From: AP-15 sp035509615
GTDB lineage: Bacteria > Pseudomonadota > Alphaproteobacteria > ATCC43930 > CGMCC-115725
Length of the DNA stretch: 64,000 nt
NCBI GenBank assembly: GCA_035509615.1
Contig: DATJLK010000083.1
Coordinates: 4,269-68,268 of the forward strand
Direction: 5' to 3'
The notes beneath the pieces are model-generated. The model was not told the DNA's origin. It worked only from the letters and a program-made list of their open reading frames with translations, and did no database searches. This document shows, piece by piece, positions 35,075 to 42,989 of the stretch (positions within the stretch are counted from its first letter, which is position 1; each line of letters opens with the position of its first letter). The position numbers were made by a program, and so were the translations under genes.

Positions 35075-35719
35075 CTACCCGCTTGGCTGCTGCGCGGCGG
35101 CGAGTTCGGCGTCTTTGGCCTGGATGCGGACGGCGGCCGGGCGAGAGCCGACGCGGTTCGCATATTCCGTGATCTCGGGCAGCTTTGGCACCAGATCGAA
35201 CATCGTCGTCCAGGCGAGGGCGGTCCCCCACAACAGGTCGGCGGCGCAGAATTTGGCGCCGAGCAGGTACGGACCCTTGGCGAGCTGACCGACAACGGTG
35301 GCGAGCATCGTATCGTAATCGCCATAGGGCGACATCATCTGCGCCAGCGGCTCGCGCTTGGCGGCGCGGTCGACGACCGCCGGTTCGAAGCACGCGGCGT
35401 AGAACGCCATCCAGCGCAGATAAGGACCGCGCATGGCATCGCCGATTGGCGGCGCCAGCCCGGCCTCGGCGAAGAGATCAGCGAGATAGAGATAGATTGC
35501 GACCTGCTCGGTAATGATCGCGTCGCCATGCCTGATCGCCGGCACCTTGCCCATCGGATTGATAGCGACATAGGCGGGTTGGCGCTGCTCGCCAGCCTTG
35601 AGGTTCAGCACATGGAGATCGTAGGGGGCGGCCAGTTCTTCGAGCAGGATCAGCACCCCGGTCGAGCGGCTATGCGGGGCGTGATAAAGGGTTATACGGC
35701 GGTCGTCGGGCATTCGCAT
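35075..35719 (-). CDS. Glutathione S-transferase
   Basis: A 214-residue protein with the thioredoxin-like N-terminal domain (ITLYHAPHSRSTGVLILLEE, then MGKVPAIRHGDAIITEQVAI, where ITEQ holds the gamma-glutamyl site) and an all-helical C-terminal domain containing GAKFCAADLLWGTALAW. The catalytic Ser/Cys position is RS(T) in SRSTGV. Beta or theta-like bacterial class is likely. Monocistronic, convergent with the MFS gene. Confidence 0.9.
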   Translation of the reverse strand: MRMPDDRRITLYHAPHSRSTGVLILLEELAAPYDLHVLNLKAGEQRQPAYVAINPMGKVPAIRHGDAIITEQVAIYLYLADLFAEAGLAPPIGDAMRGPYLRWMAFYAACFEPAVVDRAAKREPLAQMMSPYGDYDTMLATVVGQLAKGPYLLGAKFCAADLLWGTALAWTTMFDLVPKLPEITEYANRVGSRPAAVRIQAKDAELAAAQQPSG

Positions 35720-35799
35720 CTCACAAGATGGCGGTCTGGACCCGGAAGATGTGGGTGGCCGGGTGGCACCCGGCCACCGTGACGAGCCGCCCTGCGACC

Positions 35800-38700
35800 T
35801 TAATCCCCGACCGCGCGCAAAGGCTGGCGGTGGCCTTCGATCTGGTGACGGATCAGACGGGCATAGAGGCCATTGCGAGCGACAAGTTCGACGTGGCTGC
35901 CGGTTTCGACGAGCCGTCCATGGTCCAGCACCGCCAGCAAATCGGCATTGCGCACTGTCGACAGACGATGGGCAATCACAATCGTCGTCCGGTTGCGCAT
36001 CAGCGCGTCAAGGGCGCTGCGCACCTGGGCTTCGCTGACCGCATCGAGATGCGAGGTCGCCTCGTCGAGGACCAGGGTCGGGGCGTTCTTCAGAAAGGCG
36101 CGAGCGATCGCGATCCGCTGGCGCTGCCCGCCCGACAGTTGGACGCCGCGCTCGCCGACGCGGGTCTCGAGCCCGTCGGGCAGGCTGTCGACAAATTCGG
36201 CGAGTGCTGCCTGTTCCAGCGCCCGGCGGATCGCCGCTTCGTCTGCCTCGGGCCGGGCGAGCGCCACGTTGGCGCGCAACGTGTCGTTGAACAGATAGGT
36301 GTCCTGTGACACCAGCGACACGCGGCGACGCAGATGGTCGAGCTGGAAATCCCGCAGATCGACACCATCGATCAGGATATGCCCGGCGCTCGGGTCCCAA
36401 AAGCGCAACAGCAAACTGGCGATCGTCGTTTTGCCGGCGCCCGACGGGCCGACCAATGCGAGAGTGGCGCCGGCCGGGATGTCGAGGCTGATTTCGCGCA
36501 GCGCCGGCCGCCGGGCGCCGGGATAGATAAAGCTTGCCGCCTCGAAACAGATCGCCGAGCCGCCTTCGGGCTCGGGCGGGCAGAGCGGGCCGTCGACGAC
36601 CGCCGGCGCTTCGCGATGCACGGCGTAAAGCCGCCGGGTCGAGGCGATGGTGTCAGCGAGTTGACGGCTGACATTCGCGATCTCGGATATCGGCAGAAAC
36701 GACGACAGCGAGATCAGGATTAACAGCGGCAGCATCGTTGGCGGCAGCTGATGCTGGGCCGCAAGGCGGGCGCCGACAACCGCGACCGCGAGCCCACCGA
36801 GACCGGTCACGGTTTCGAGCCGCGCCGTCTGCGCCGACAGATCGGCCAGCAATTCGAGCCGGATGTTCTGATAGTTCCGCACCAGCTCCATAAAGGTCCG
36901 GCGGCGGCCGGCGACCGCCTGAAACGCCACCAGATCGGCGAGACCCTGGATCGTCTCGGTGACATAGGCGCCCATCAGCCCGAGCGCGTCGCGCGCCTGG
37001 GCGCCGAGACGGTCGATGCGCGCCCGGGTCACCACCGGCGCCAGCGCGGCGAACAGTACGAATGGCAACAGCGCCAATGCCACCGGCCAGGCGACGACCG
37101 CCAGCGCGATCAGCACCGCGGAGGGCACCAGCACCGCAACCAATGCCGGCGCCACGGTATGGGCAAAGAAATACTCGACGGTTTCGACATCCTGGGCCGC
37201 GAGCGCGATCAGATCCCCCGAACGCCGGCGCAGCAGATAAGCGGGTGCCAGGCTGTCGAGCTTGTCGAACAAGGCGATCCGCATCTCGGCCAGAAGCCGA
37301 TAGGCGATGTCGTGGGCGAGCCATGATTCGAGCCAATGCAGCAGGCCGGCGAGCGGCGCGGTCAGCGCCAACAGGATCAGCAGATAAGCGTAAGGCGATC
37401 CGGTCTTGACCGCCGCAACCGCCAGCGCGCTGACGATGCCGACCCCGATAAAGGCGGCGACCCGCGCAATCCCGGAACTGATGACGATCGCAAAGCGCCG
37501 CCGCCACGGCTTGATGATCTGCACCAACATGCCCAGCGTCGCCGGCCAGCCGACGGTGGCGGCAGCACTCGCGAGTTCGGCGGGGGCTGTTTCGGCCGCC
37601 ATCTCGATCTGTTCGCGCTCGCGCGCAGCAGCCGGATCGCGGGCGCTCTCGTCCAGCGCGATATCGCCCTCGCGCTCCGCGGCTTGCGCCCCCATCAGCC
37701 GGCGATAGGCGCCATCGCGGCGGATCAGTTCGGCATGCCGGCCTTCCTCGACGACGCGCCCCTTGTCGAGGACCAGGATGCGGTCGGCGCCGATCACGCT
37801 CGACAGGCGATGCGCCAAGACCAGGGTTGTCCGCCCGACCGCGAGACGATCAATCGCCTGCTGGATCACCGCCTCGTTTTCGGCATCGACCGAGGACAGC
37901 GCCTCGTCGAGGATCAGGATCGGCGCATCGCGCAACAGCGCGCGGGCGATTGCCAGGCGCTGGCGCTGGCCGCCGGACAGCATGACGCCACGCTCGCCGA
38001 TCATTGTCTGATAGCCGTGCGGCAGCAGCGAGATGAATTCGTGCGCGTTGGCGTTGCGCGCCGCGGCCTCGATCTCCTGACGATCGGCGTCGGGTTTGCC
38101 TAGCCTTAGATTCTCTTCAACCGTGCCGTAAAATAGATAGGTGTCCTGGTGAACGACCGCGATCATCCGGCGCACCGCCTCCTGATCGAGCGTTTTGAGA
38201 TCGCGCCCGCCGATCAGTACCCGCCCCTGCTGCGGATCGAACAGCCGCAGCAGGAGCCGCGCGACCGAGGATTTGCCCGACCCGCTCGGCCCGACAATGC
38301 CGATCTTCTCACCGGCCCCGACGGTAAAGGAAAGCCCGTCATGGGCGGCACCGCGGCCGCCCGGATAGGAAAAATGCACTTCCTCAAACGCGATGGTCGG
38401 CACCAGATACGCCCGCTCCTCCCCTTGGGGGGGAGAGGGTCGGGGTGAGGTCGGGGATTCCGCCGCAGCGGTCGCAAGGCCGGCCTCGCCTCCCCCGCGC
38501 TGCGCATCGGGTTTTTCCCGCTGCCCCCTGGCGGGCGGCGCGGCACTTTGGGATGACGGCACCAGCGGTTCGGCCGCGAACAGCGCGTTGATGCCAGCCG
38601 CGGCGGATTGCCCGAGCATCCCCTGATGCAGCACCATGCGCAAATCGCGCAATGGCCGAAACACCTCGGTCCCGGTCATCAGCACGATCAGCAGCGCCTG

Positions 38701-39516
38701 GAGGCTCATCAGCCCGTGCGACACCCGCCAAACCCCCAAGGCGAGTGCCGCCGCAGCCCCGATCGCCACCCCGCAATCGGTGATGCCGCGCGTCATCACC
38801 CCGGTCGACAATACGCGCAGGCTCGAATCGGAGAGTTCACGCGCCCGCTCGGCAAGACGATGGCCGAAGGCGTGGCTCTGGCCGAACGCTTTGAGGGTCG
38901 GCAGCCCCTGGACCCCATCGAGGAACTCGGAGCCAAAGGATTTGAGCGCCTGCTGGCGGCCCTGGCTGCTCTTCCGCTCGATATGGACAAAGACGGTAGG
39001 CGCCACCAGGGTCACGAGGGCGAAGACCAGCATCACCGCCGCGACCGGAACGTCCCAGAACGCGATAAACCCAAAGATCGCCAGCGGCGTCAGCACCGCG
39101 ATCGACAATTGCGGGACGTACTGGCCAAAGAATGTCTGCAATTGTTCGACACCGTCGACGATCGACAGCATCACCCCGCCGGTGCGTTCGCCGGCAAACC
39201 ACGCCGGCCCCAATTCGGCGATCTTGTCATAGAGACGGCCGCGCAGCTCGTCCTGCACCCGCACGGCTGTGCGGTGCGACACCATCGCCCGGTGATGCTC
39301 CATCGTGCCGCGCAAAATCACTGCGGCGGCGACGCCGATGGCCGGCAGCGCCACGCCGATCAGCCCGGCGCCGGCAAAGACGCGCGACAGCAGGACGCCG
39401 AGGATCGCAAAGCGGGCGATGCCAACTACCGAACCGACAAGCCCCAAAACAATCGCGAAAGCAATCCAGCGGCGCAATCCGCGCGTCAGCTGCCACAATC
39501 TTCGGTCGAAATACAT
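35800..39516 (-). CDS. Fused double ABC exporter (TMD-NBD-TMD-NBD)
   Basis: A 1238-residue full-length ABC exporter in a single chain. The first half has six helices, NBD1 with Walker A GPSGSGKSSVAR (about residue 408) and signature LSGGQRQRLAIARAL (about 510). The second half starts near residue 640, with Walker A GPSGAGKTTIAS (about 1018) and LSGGQRQRIAIARAF (about 1130). The two halves are paralogous and resemble CydD/CydC-like or lipid/drug exporters usually encoded as two genes. Between TMD1 and NBD1 lies a ~50-residue Pro/Ser/Gly-rich insert that comes partly from a repeat element (38416-38456). Monocistronic. Substrate unknown. Confidence 0.9.
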   Translation of the reverse strand: MYFDRRLWQLTRGLRRWIAFAIVLGLVGSVVGIARFAILGVLLSRVFAGAGLIGVALPAIGVAAAVILRGTMEHHRAMVSHRTAVRVQDELRGRLYDKIAELGPAWFAGERTGGVMLSIVDGVEQLQTFFGQYVPQLSIAVLTPLAIFGFIAFWDVPVAAVMLVFALVTLVAPTVFVHIERKSSQGRQQALKSFGSEFLDGVQGLPTLKAFGQSHAFGHRLAERARELSDSSLRVLSTGVMTRGITDCGVAIGAAAALALGVWRVSHGLMSLQALLIVLMTGTEVFRPLRDLRMVLHQGMLGQSAAAGINALFAAEPLVPSSQSAAPPARGQREKPDAQRGGGEAGLATAAAESPTSPRPSPPQGEERAYLVPTIAFEEVHFSYPGGRGAAHDGLSFTVGAGEKIGIVGPSGSGKSSVARLLLRLFDPQQGRVLIGGRDLKTLDQEAVRRMIAVVHQDTYLFYGTVEENLRLGKPDADRQEIEAAARNANAHEFISLLPHGYQTMIGERGVMLSGGQRQRLAIARALLRDAPILILDEALSSVDAENEAVIQQAIDRLAVGRTTLVLAHRLSSVIGADRILVLDKGRVVEEGRHAELIRRDGAYRRLMGAQAAEREGDIALDESARDPAAAREREQIEMAAETAPAELASAAATVGWPATLGMLVQIIKPWRRRFAIVISSGIARVAAFIGVGIVSALAVAAVKTGSPYAYLLILLALTAPLAGLLHWLESWLAHDIAYRLLAEMRIALFDKLDSLAPAYLLRRRSGDLIALAAQDVETVEYFFAHTVAPALVAVLVPSAVLIALAVVAWPVALALLPFVLFAALAPVVTRARIDRLGAQARDALGLMGAYVTETIQGLADLVAFQAVAGRRRTFMELVRNYQNIRLELLADLSAQTARLETVTGLGGLAVAVVGARLAAQHQLPPTMLPLLILISLSSFLPISEIANVSRQLADTIASTRRLYAVHREAPAVVDGPLCPPEPEGGSAICFEAASFIYPGARRPALREISLDIPAGATLALVGPSGAGKTTIASLLLRFWDPSAGHILIDGVDLRDFQLDHLRRRVSLVSQDTYLFNDTLRANVALARPEADEAAIRRALEQAALAEFVDSLPDGLETRVGERGVQLSGGQRQRIAIARAFLKNAPTLVLDEATSHLDAVSEAQVRSALDALMRNRTTIVIAHRLSTVRNADLLAVLDHGRLVETGSHVELVARNGLYARLIRHQIEGHRQPLRAVGD
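38416..38456 (-). repeat. Repeat element inserted in frame in the ABC linker
   Basis: On the minus strand, the element reads as SPTSPRPSPPQGEER. Its core is a CTCCTCCCCTTGGGGGGGAG palindrome-like stretch, familiar as a dispersed proteobacterial extragenic repeat. It sits at about residues 353-367, in the flexible linker before NBD1, where an insertion would be tolerated. Confidence 0.6.
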
Positions 39517-39803
39517 CTCGGTTTCTCCCCACCGACGGTTTTGCCGCTATCGCTTGATGCACATGCGGGCACGACCCCGCCGAAAATCCTGATCGGAAGC
39601 AAAGATGGCGATGACGTCGAGTGCGCCGAATATCACGTCCGGTTCGCGGCCAGGCACCACGCACCCCTTCCTGGGCACCGGACGCGGCACCGGAGGCAAA
39701 GCGCGCGGATCGAGACATCACCGTGACGCGCTGTCTGCCGGACGCAAAGCTCGCCCGCCGGAACAAGGAAGCAGACTTGGTTCGGCGTCTTTGTCCAGCT
39801 CAT

Positions 39804-40205
39804 TCAGCCGAGCGTCCGCGGGTCCTCGACATGGACCGGTGGATGATCGGTCGGCTGCGGCGTGACTGTCATCAACGTCACCCCATTGGGCGACGAGAAG
39901 CGATGCCAGGCGGCTTGCGGCACGATGGCGATCATCCCGGCGCGCAACTCGTGGGTTTCCGGACCATCCTCGGTCATCAGATGCACCGTTGTATCGCCAT
40001 CGATGATGTAGACGACTTCTTCGCCGTTGCGATGCCGTTCCCAGCCGCCCTCGCCGGTGAATTTGGTAGTAAAGATCGCGCCGTCGCGATACTCCGCGAT
40101 GTTCTGGGAACTACCTTGGCGTTCGGCTCTGGTCGTTTGCGGCGTACGGCCGTGCAGCATCGTCAGCTTGGACAATTCCGCGGCAAGGTCGATGATGGTC
40201 GCCAT
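39804..40205 (-). CDS. Cupin-domain protein
   Basis: A 133-residue single cupin. Metal-site motif 1 is degenerate (GEGGWERHRNGEEVVYIIDG, with His and Glu but spaced unusually). Motif 2 is AGMIAIVPQAAWHRF. Substrate and metal unknown. GGGAG precedes ATG 40205. It is divergent from a LysR-type gene across a 191-bp region with candidate operator repeats, so it is the likely target of that regulator. Confidence 0.82.
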   Translation of the reverse strand: MATIIDLAAELSKLTMLHGRTPQTTRAERQGSSQNIAEYRDGAIFTTKFTGEGGWERHRNGEEVVYIIDGDTTVHLMTEDGPETHELRAGMIAIVPQAAWHRFSSPNGVTLMTVTPQPTDHPPVHVEDPRTLG

Positions 40206-40244
40206 ACTTTTTCTCCCTCTCAATAGCCCTCTCGACAGCCAACA

Positions 40245-40306
40245 TAGCGATATGTTTTAATTTCATAAGACGACAAAGTTGAGATATAGCGATACAGGAT
40301 CGTATC
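40245..40306. promoter_or_regulatory. Candidate LysR-type operator region
   Basis: TAGCGATA occurs twice in direct orientation (40245-40252 and 40287-40294), 42 bp apart (about four helical turns). The second copy overlaps a GATAC-N6-GTATC palindrome (40291-40306) next to ATG 40307. The region between the divergent cupin and LysR genes is AT-rich. Layout fits divergent LysR autoregulation and target activation, but the binding motif is not known. Confidence 0.4.
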
Positions 40307-40396
40307 ATGCCTCCGCTCGATGATGCCCCGCTCCCCGGTGCCGAATTCCGGCGTGGTCCGGAAGACCGGAGAGCGCCGGTCGGCGGCGTCGGCAGC

Positions 40397-41320
40397 ATGG
40401 ACTGGGACGACGTCCGGGTATTTCTGGCCGTTGCGCGGCACGGCTCGCTGCGCGCGGCGGGCCGGGCGCTGGGCTTGAGTCAGCCGACGGTCGGCCGCCG
40501 CCTCGCGGCATTTGAGACGACGTTCGGCGGTCCGACTTTGTTCGACCGTTTGCCCGAGGGGCTGCGGCTCAACGCCGCCGGCGAGCAGCTGGTGCCGGCC
40601 GCGGAAAGTGTCGAGCACGCGGCGCTGCTGCTGGAACGTCGGCGGGCGGCAGCCTCACCCGTTTTACGCGGCACGGTACGCGTTTCGGTCGGCGAATGGG
40701 CCGCTGGTTTCCTCGCACGCTGCCTCTCCGATGCGGGGCCGACCGCGCTCCCCGCGGGGATCACGCTGGAACTGGTCGAGTCACGGCAGACGGCGAATCT
40801 CGCGCGTCGCGAAGCCGATCTCGCGGTACGCCACCATCCGCCGGAAAGTGGCGACCTTTTTGTCGCCAAGGTCGGGACATTTGCTTGCGCCGTTTACCGC
40901 CGGCGGGGTTCGACCGGCGACGCCTGGGTCACCTATACCGAGGAGCAAGCGCATTACGCGACAGCGCGATGGGTGCAGCAGCAGATCGAGAAGAGCGACG
41001 GCGCGGTCGCGCTGCGAGCTTCAAATTCGGCGATGCAATCGGCGGCGATCCGCGCCGGGAGCGGGCGTGGTGTGCTGCCGTGCTACGCGGGCGACGAGGA
41101 TCCACTGCTCGAACGCCTGACGCCGCCGGTGCCGGAGATCGCCGCCGATTATTCGGTGATCGTGCACCGCGACCTGCGCCGTGCGGTATGCGTGCGCGCG
41201 GTCATCGACTGGGTCCGCCGCGCCTTTGCCGAACACCGCGAGGCGCTTGCCGGCGTTGCCGAACCGCCCGCCCCAGGCGCCGCCGACCCGGACGGCGCCG
41301 GTCGGCGCGCCGCCGATTGA
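40397..41320 (+). CDS. LysR-family transcriptional regulator
   Basis: A 307-residue regulator. The winged helix-turn-helix opens MDWDDVRVFLAVARHGSLRA with AAGRALGLSQPTVGRRLAAF as the recognition region, followed by a periplasmic-binding-like effector domain from about residue 90. Start set at ATG 40397, where homology begins. ATG 40307 would add 30 Pro/Arg-rich residues and touch the operator palindrome. Divergent from the cupin gene. The C-terminus ends in a Pro/Ala/Gly-rich tail. Confidence 0.9.
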   Translation: MDWDDVRVFLAVARHGSLRAAGRALGLSQPTVGRRLAAFETTFGGPTLFDRLPEGLRLNAAGEQLVPAAESVEHAALLLERRRAAASPVLRGTVRVSVGEWAAGFLARCLSDAGPTALPAGITLELVESRQTANLARREADLAVRHHPPESGDLFVAKVGTFACAVYRRRGSTGDAWVTYTEEQAHYATARWVQQQIEKSDGAVALRASNSAMQSAAIRAGSGRGVLPCYAGDEDPLLERLTPPVPEIAADYSVIVHRDLRRAVCVRAVIDWVRRAFAEHREALAGVAEPPAPGAADPDGAGRRAAD

Positions 41321-41395
41321 GCCCGCTGCTCCGGCTTGTGGTGCGGGGCGGCGCGCGGCGCGATTGAAAGACGGCATAATCGCGCCGATCGATAT

Positions 41396-41407
41396 ATTAA
41401 CGTTAAT
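41396..41407. promoter_or_regulatory. AT-rich palindrome ATTAACGTTAAT upstream of the sugar-transferase/prs cluster
   Basis: A perfect 12-bp palindrome in a markedly AT-rich patch (41380-41415) of the intergenic region 41321-41560. It overlaps, on the minus strand, the 10-mer TAAAATTAAC shared with the sigma-54 promoter region at 7679. A likely operator for the gene cluster starting at 41561. No good -24/-12 sequence is visible here. Confidence 0.4.
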
Positions 41408-41560
41408 TTTACTCCGATGTGGTTCTGCTGGCGTTGATAGAGATGTCTCGCGGGGTTCCACTGGACGTGTGAGCTTTTTGCGGTTATTATACTCAAGCGT
41501 TGTGGGGCGGCATTGTCCCGCCGGATCCGCGGGCTTTACTAGCGAAATTTACGATTTGTG

Positions 41561-42970
41561 ATGCAGCTCAGACTGTTCAGACACTTCGTCCCTGTTTCGG
41601 TGGTGCTGCTCGTAGCGTTCGACGCGCTACTGATCACTGGCGCATTTTACCAGATGCTGTCTCAGTCTGGCGGAACCGACCCGCTGGTCTTTGGAGTGAC
41701 GAGCCTGCCGGCGCAACTCGCCGCCGGATTGTCGCTCGCCGCGGTCGCCGCGATGATCTCGGTCGGTCTCTATGGCGAGCAGAGCTTTGTCGATTTTCGG
41801 CTGCTGATCAGCAAGATCGCGGTCGCTTTCGTGCTGGTGCTGATGCTGCTGGTCGCGTCCGCCAGCTACTGGCGCGACGGGCTGCAGCATCTGCCCAACC
41901 TCTCCAACCTGCCGCTAAAGGCCACGCTGATCTGGCTGGGCTGCATTTCGGTCACCCGCGGCACTTTCCTGATCACCCTGGGTCGCGGGCTGTTGAAGCG
42001 GCGCGTCGCGGTGCTCGGCAACGGTGCCCAGGCGGCGCGCATCGCCCGCCTGGTCGAACGCGGCGAAAACCAGCATTTCGTCCCGGTCTCGTATATCCGC
42101 ATGCCGGGCGAGCCGGGCATCGCCAGCAGCGCCGCCATCGACTGGACCGAGGCTGGTCCCGACGCGCTGGCCGAGCTCGGCTGCGATCTCGGCGCGAGCG
42201 AAATCGTCGTCGCCCCCGATGATCGGCGCGGGTTGCCGGTGCGCCAACTGCTGCATTGCAAGCTCGCCGGCATTCGGGTTACCGAATTTCTCGATTTCTG
42301 GGAACGCGAGACACGAACCGTCGATCTCGAAGCGCTGCGCCCGAGCTGGCTGTTTTACTCTGACGGGTTTCGCTGCGGGATGATCGACGAATTGCTTAAG
42401 CGCGCCTTCGATATCGCGGTCAGTCTCGCCGCGCTGACGTTTACGGCGCCGCTGCTGGTGGTTGTCGCCGGTCTGATCAAACTCGACAGCCCGGGTCCGG
42501 CGCTCTATCGCCAGGAACGGGTCGGCTATCGCGGCCACCGCTTTACGATCCTCAAATTCCGCAGCATGCGGATCGATGCCGAACATCAGAGCGGGCCGCA
42601 ATGGGCGGCAAAAAGCGATCCTCGGATCACCCGGCTCGGTGCGGTGATTCGCAAATTGCGGATCGACGAGTTGCCGCAAATTTTCAACGTCCTGCGCGGC
42701 GATATGAGTTTTGTCGGTCCGCGGCCGGAACGCCCCTATTTTGTCGCCAGTCTCGCCGCGGCGATTCCTTATTACCACGAGCGGCACTGGGTCCGGCCCG
42801 GCATCACCGGCTGGGCCCAGATCAATTATCCCTACGGGGCCTCGATCGAGGATGCTCGCCATAAGCTTTCTTTTGATCTCTATTACGTAAAAAATCGCAG
42901 CATCTTTCTCGATTTCATCATATTGCTGCAAACGGTCCGAGTGATATTTTGGAATTACGGCGCAAGATAG
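41561..42970 (+). CDS. Polyprenyl-phosphate sugar phosphotransferase (EpsB-type, exosortase-associated)
   Basis: A 469-residue inner-membrane initiating glycosyltransferase for exopolysaccharide. Four or five N-terminal helices lead to a CoA-binding-like domain (about residues 150-240), then the bacterial sugar transferase domain (about 275-465) with LKRAFDIAVSLAALTF, ILKFRSMRIDAE, DELPQIFNVLRGDMSFVGPR and PGITGWAQI. It transfers a hexose-1-phosphate to undecaprenyl phosphate. Position directly before prsK/prsR/prsT fits the TIGR03013/EpsB_2 group found with exosortase systems. GTG 41558 overlaps in frame and is an alternative start. No ribosome site is clear. Confidence 0.88.
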   Translation: MQLRLFRHFVPVSVVLLVAFDALLITGAFYQMLSQSGGTDPLVFGVTSLPAQLAAGLSLAAVAAMISVGLYGEQSFVDFRLLISKIAVAFVLVLMLLVASASYWRDGLQHLPNLSNLPLKATLIWLGCISVTRGTFLITLGRGLLKRRVAVLGNGAQAARIARLVERGENQHFVPVSYIRMPGEPGIASSAAIDWTEAGPDALAELGCDLGASEIVVAPDDRRGLPVRQLLHCKLAGIRVTEFLDFWERETRTVDLEALRPSWLFYSDGFRCGMIDELLKRAFDIAVSLAALTFTAPLLVVVAGLIKLDSPGPALYRQERVGYRGHRFTILKFRSMRIDAEHQSGPQWAAKSDPRITRLGAVIRKLRIDELPQIFNVLRGDMSFVGPRPERPYFVASLAAAIPYYHERHWVRPGITGWAQINYPYGASIEDARHKLSFDLYYVKNRSIFLDFIILLQTVRVIFWNYGAR

Positions 42971-42989
42971 GATAACGAACCTGGCTCGG

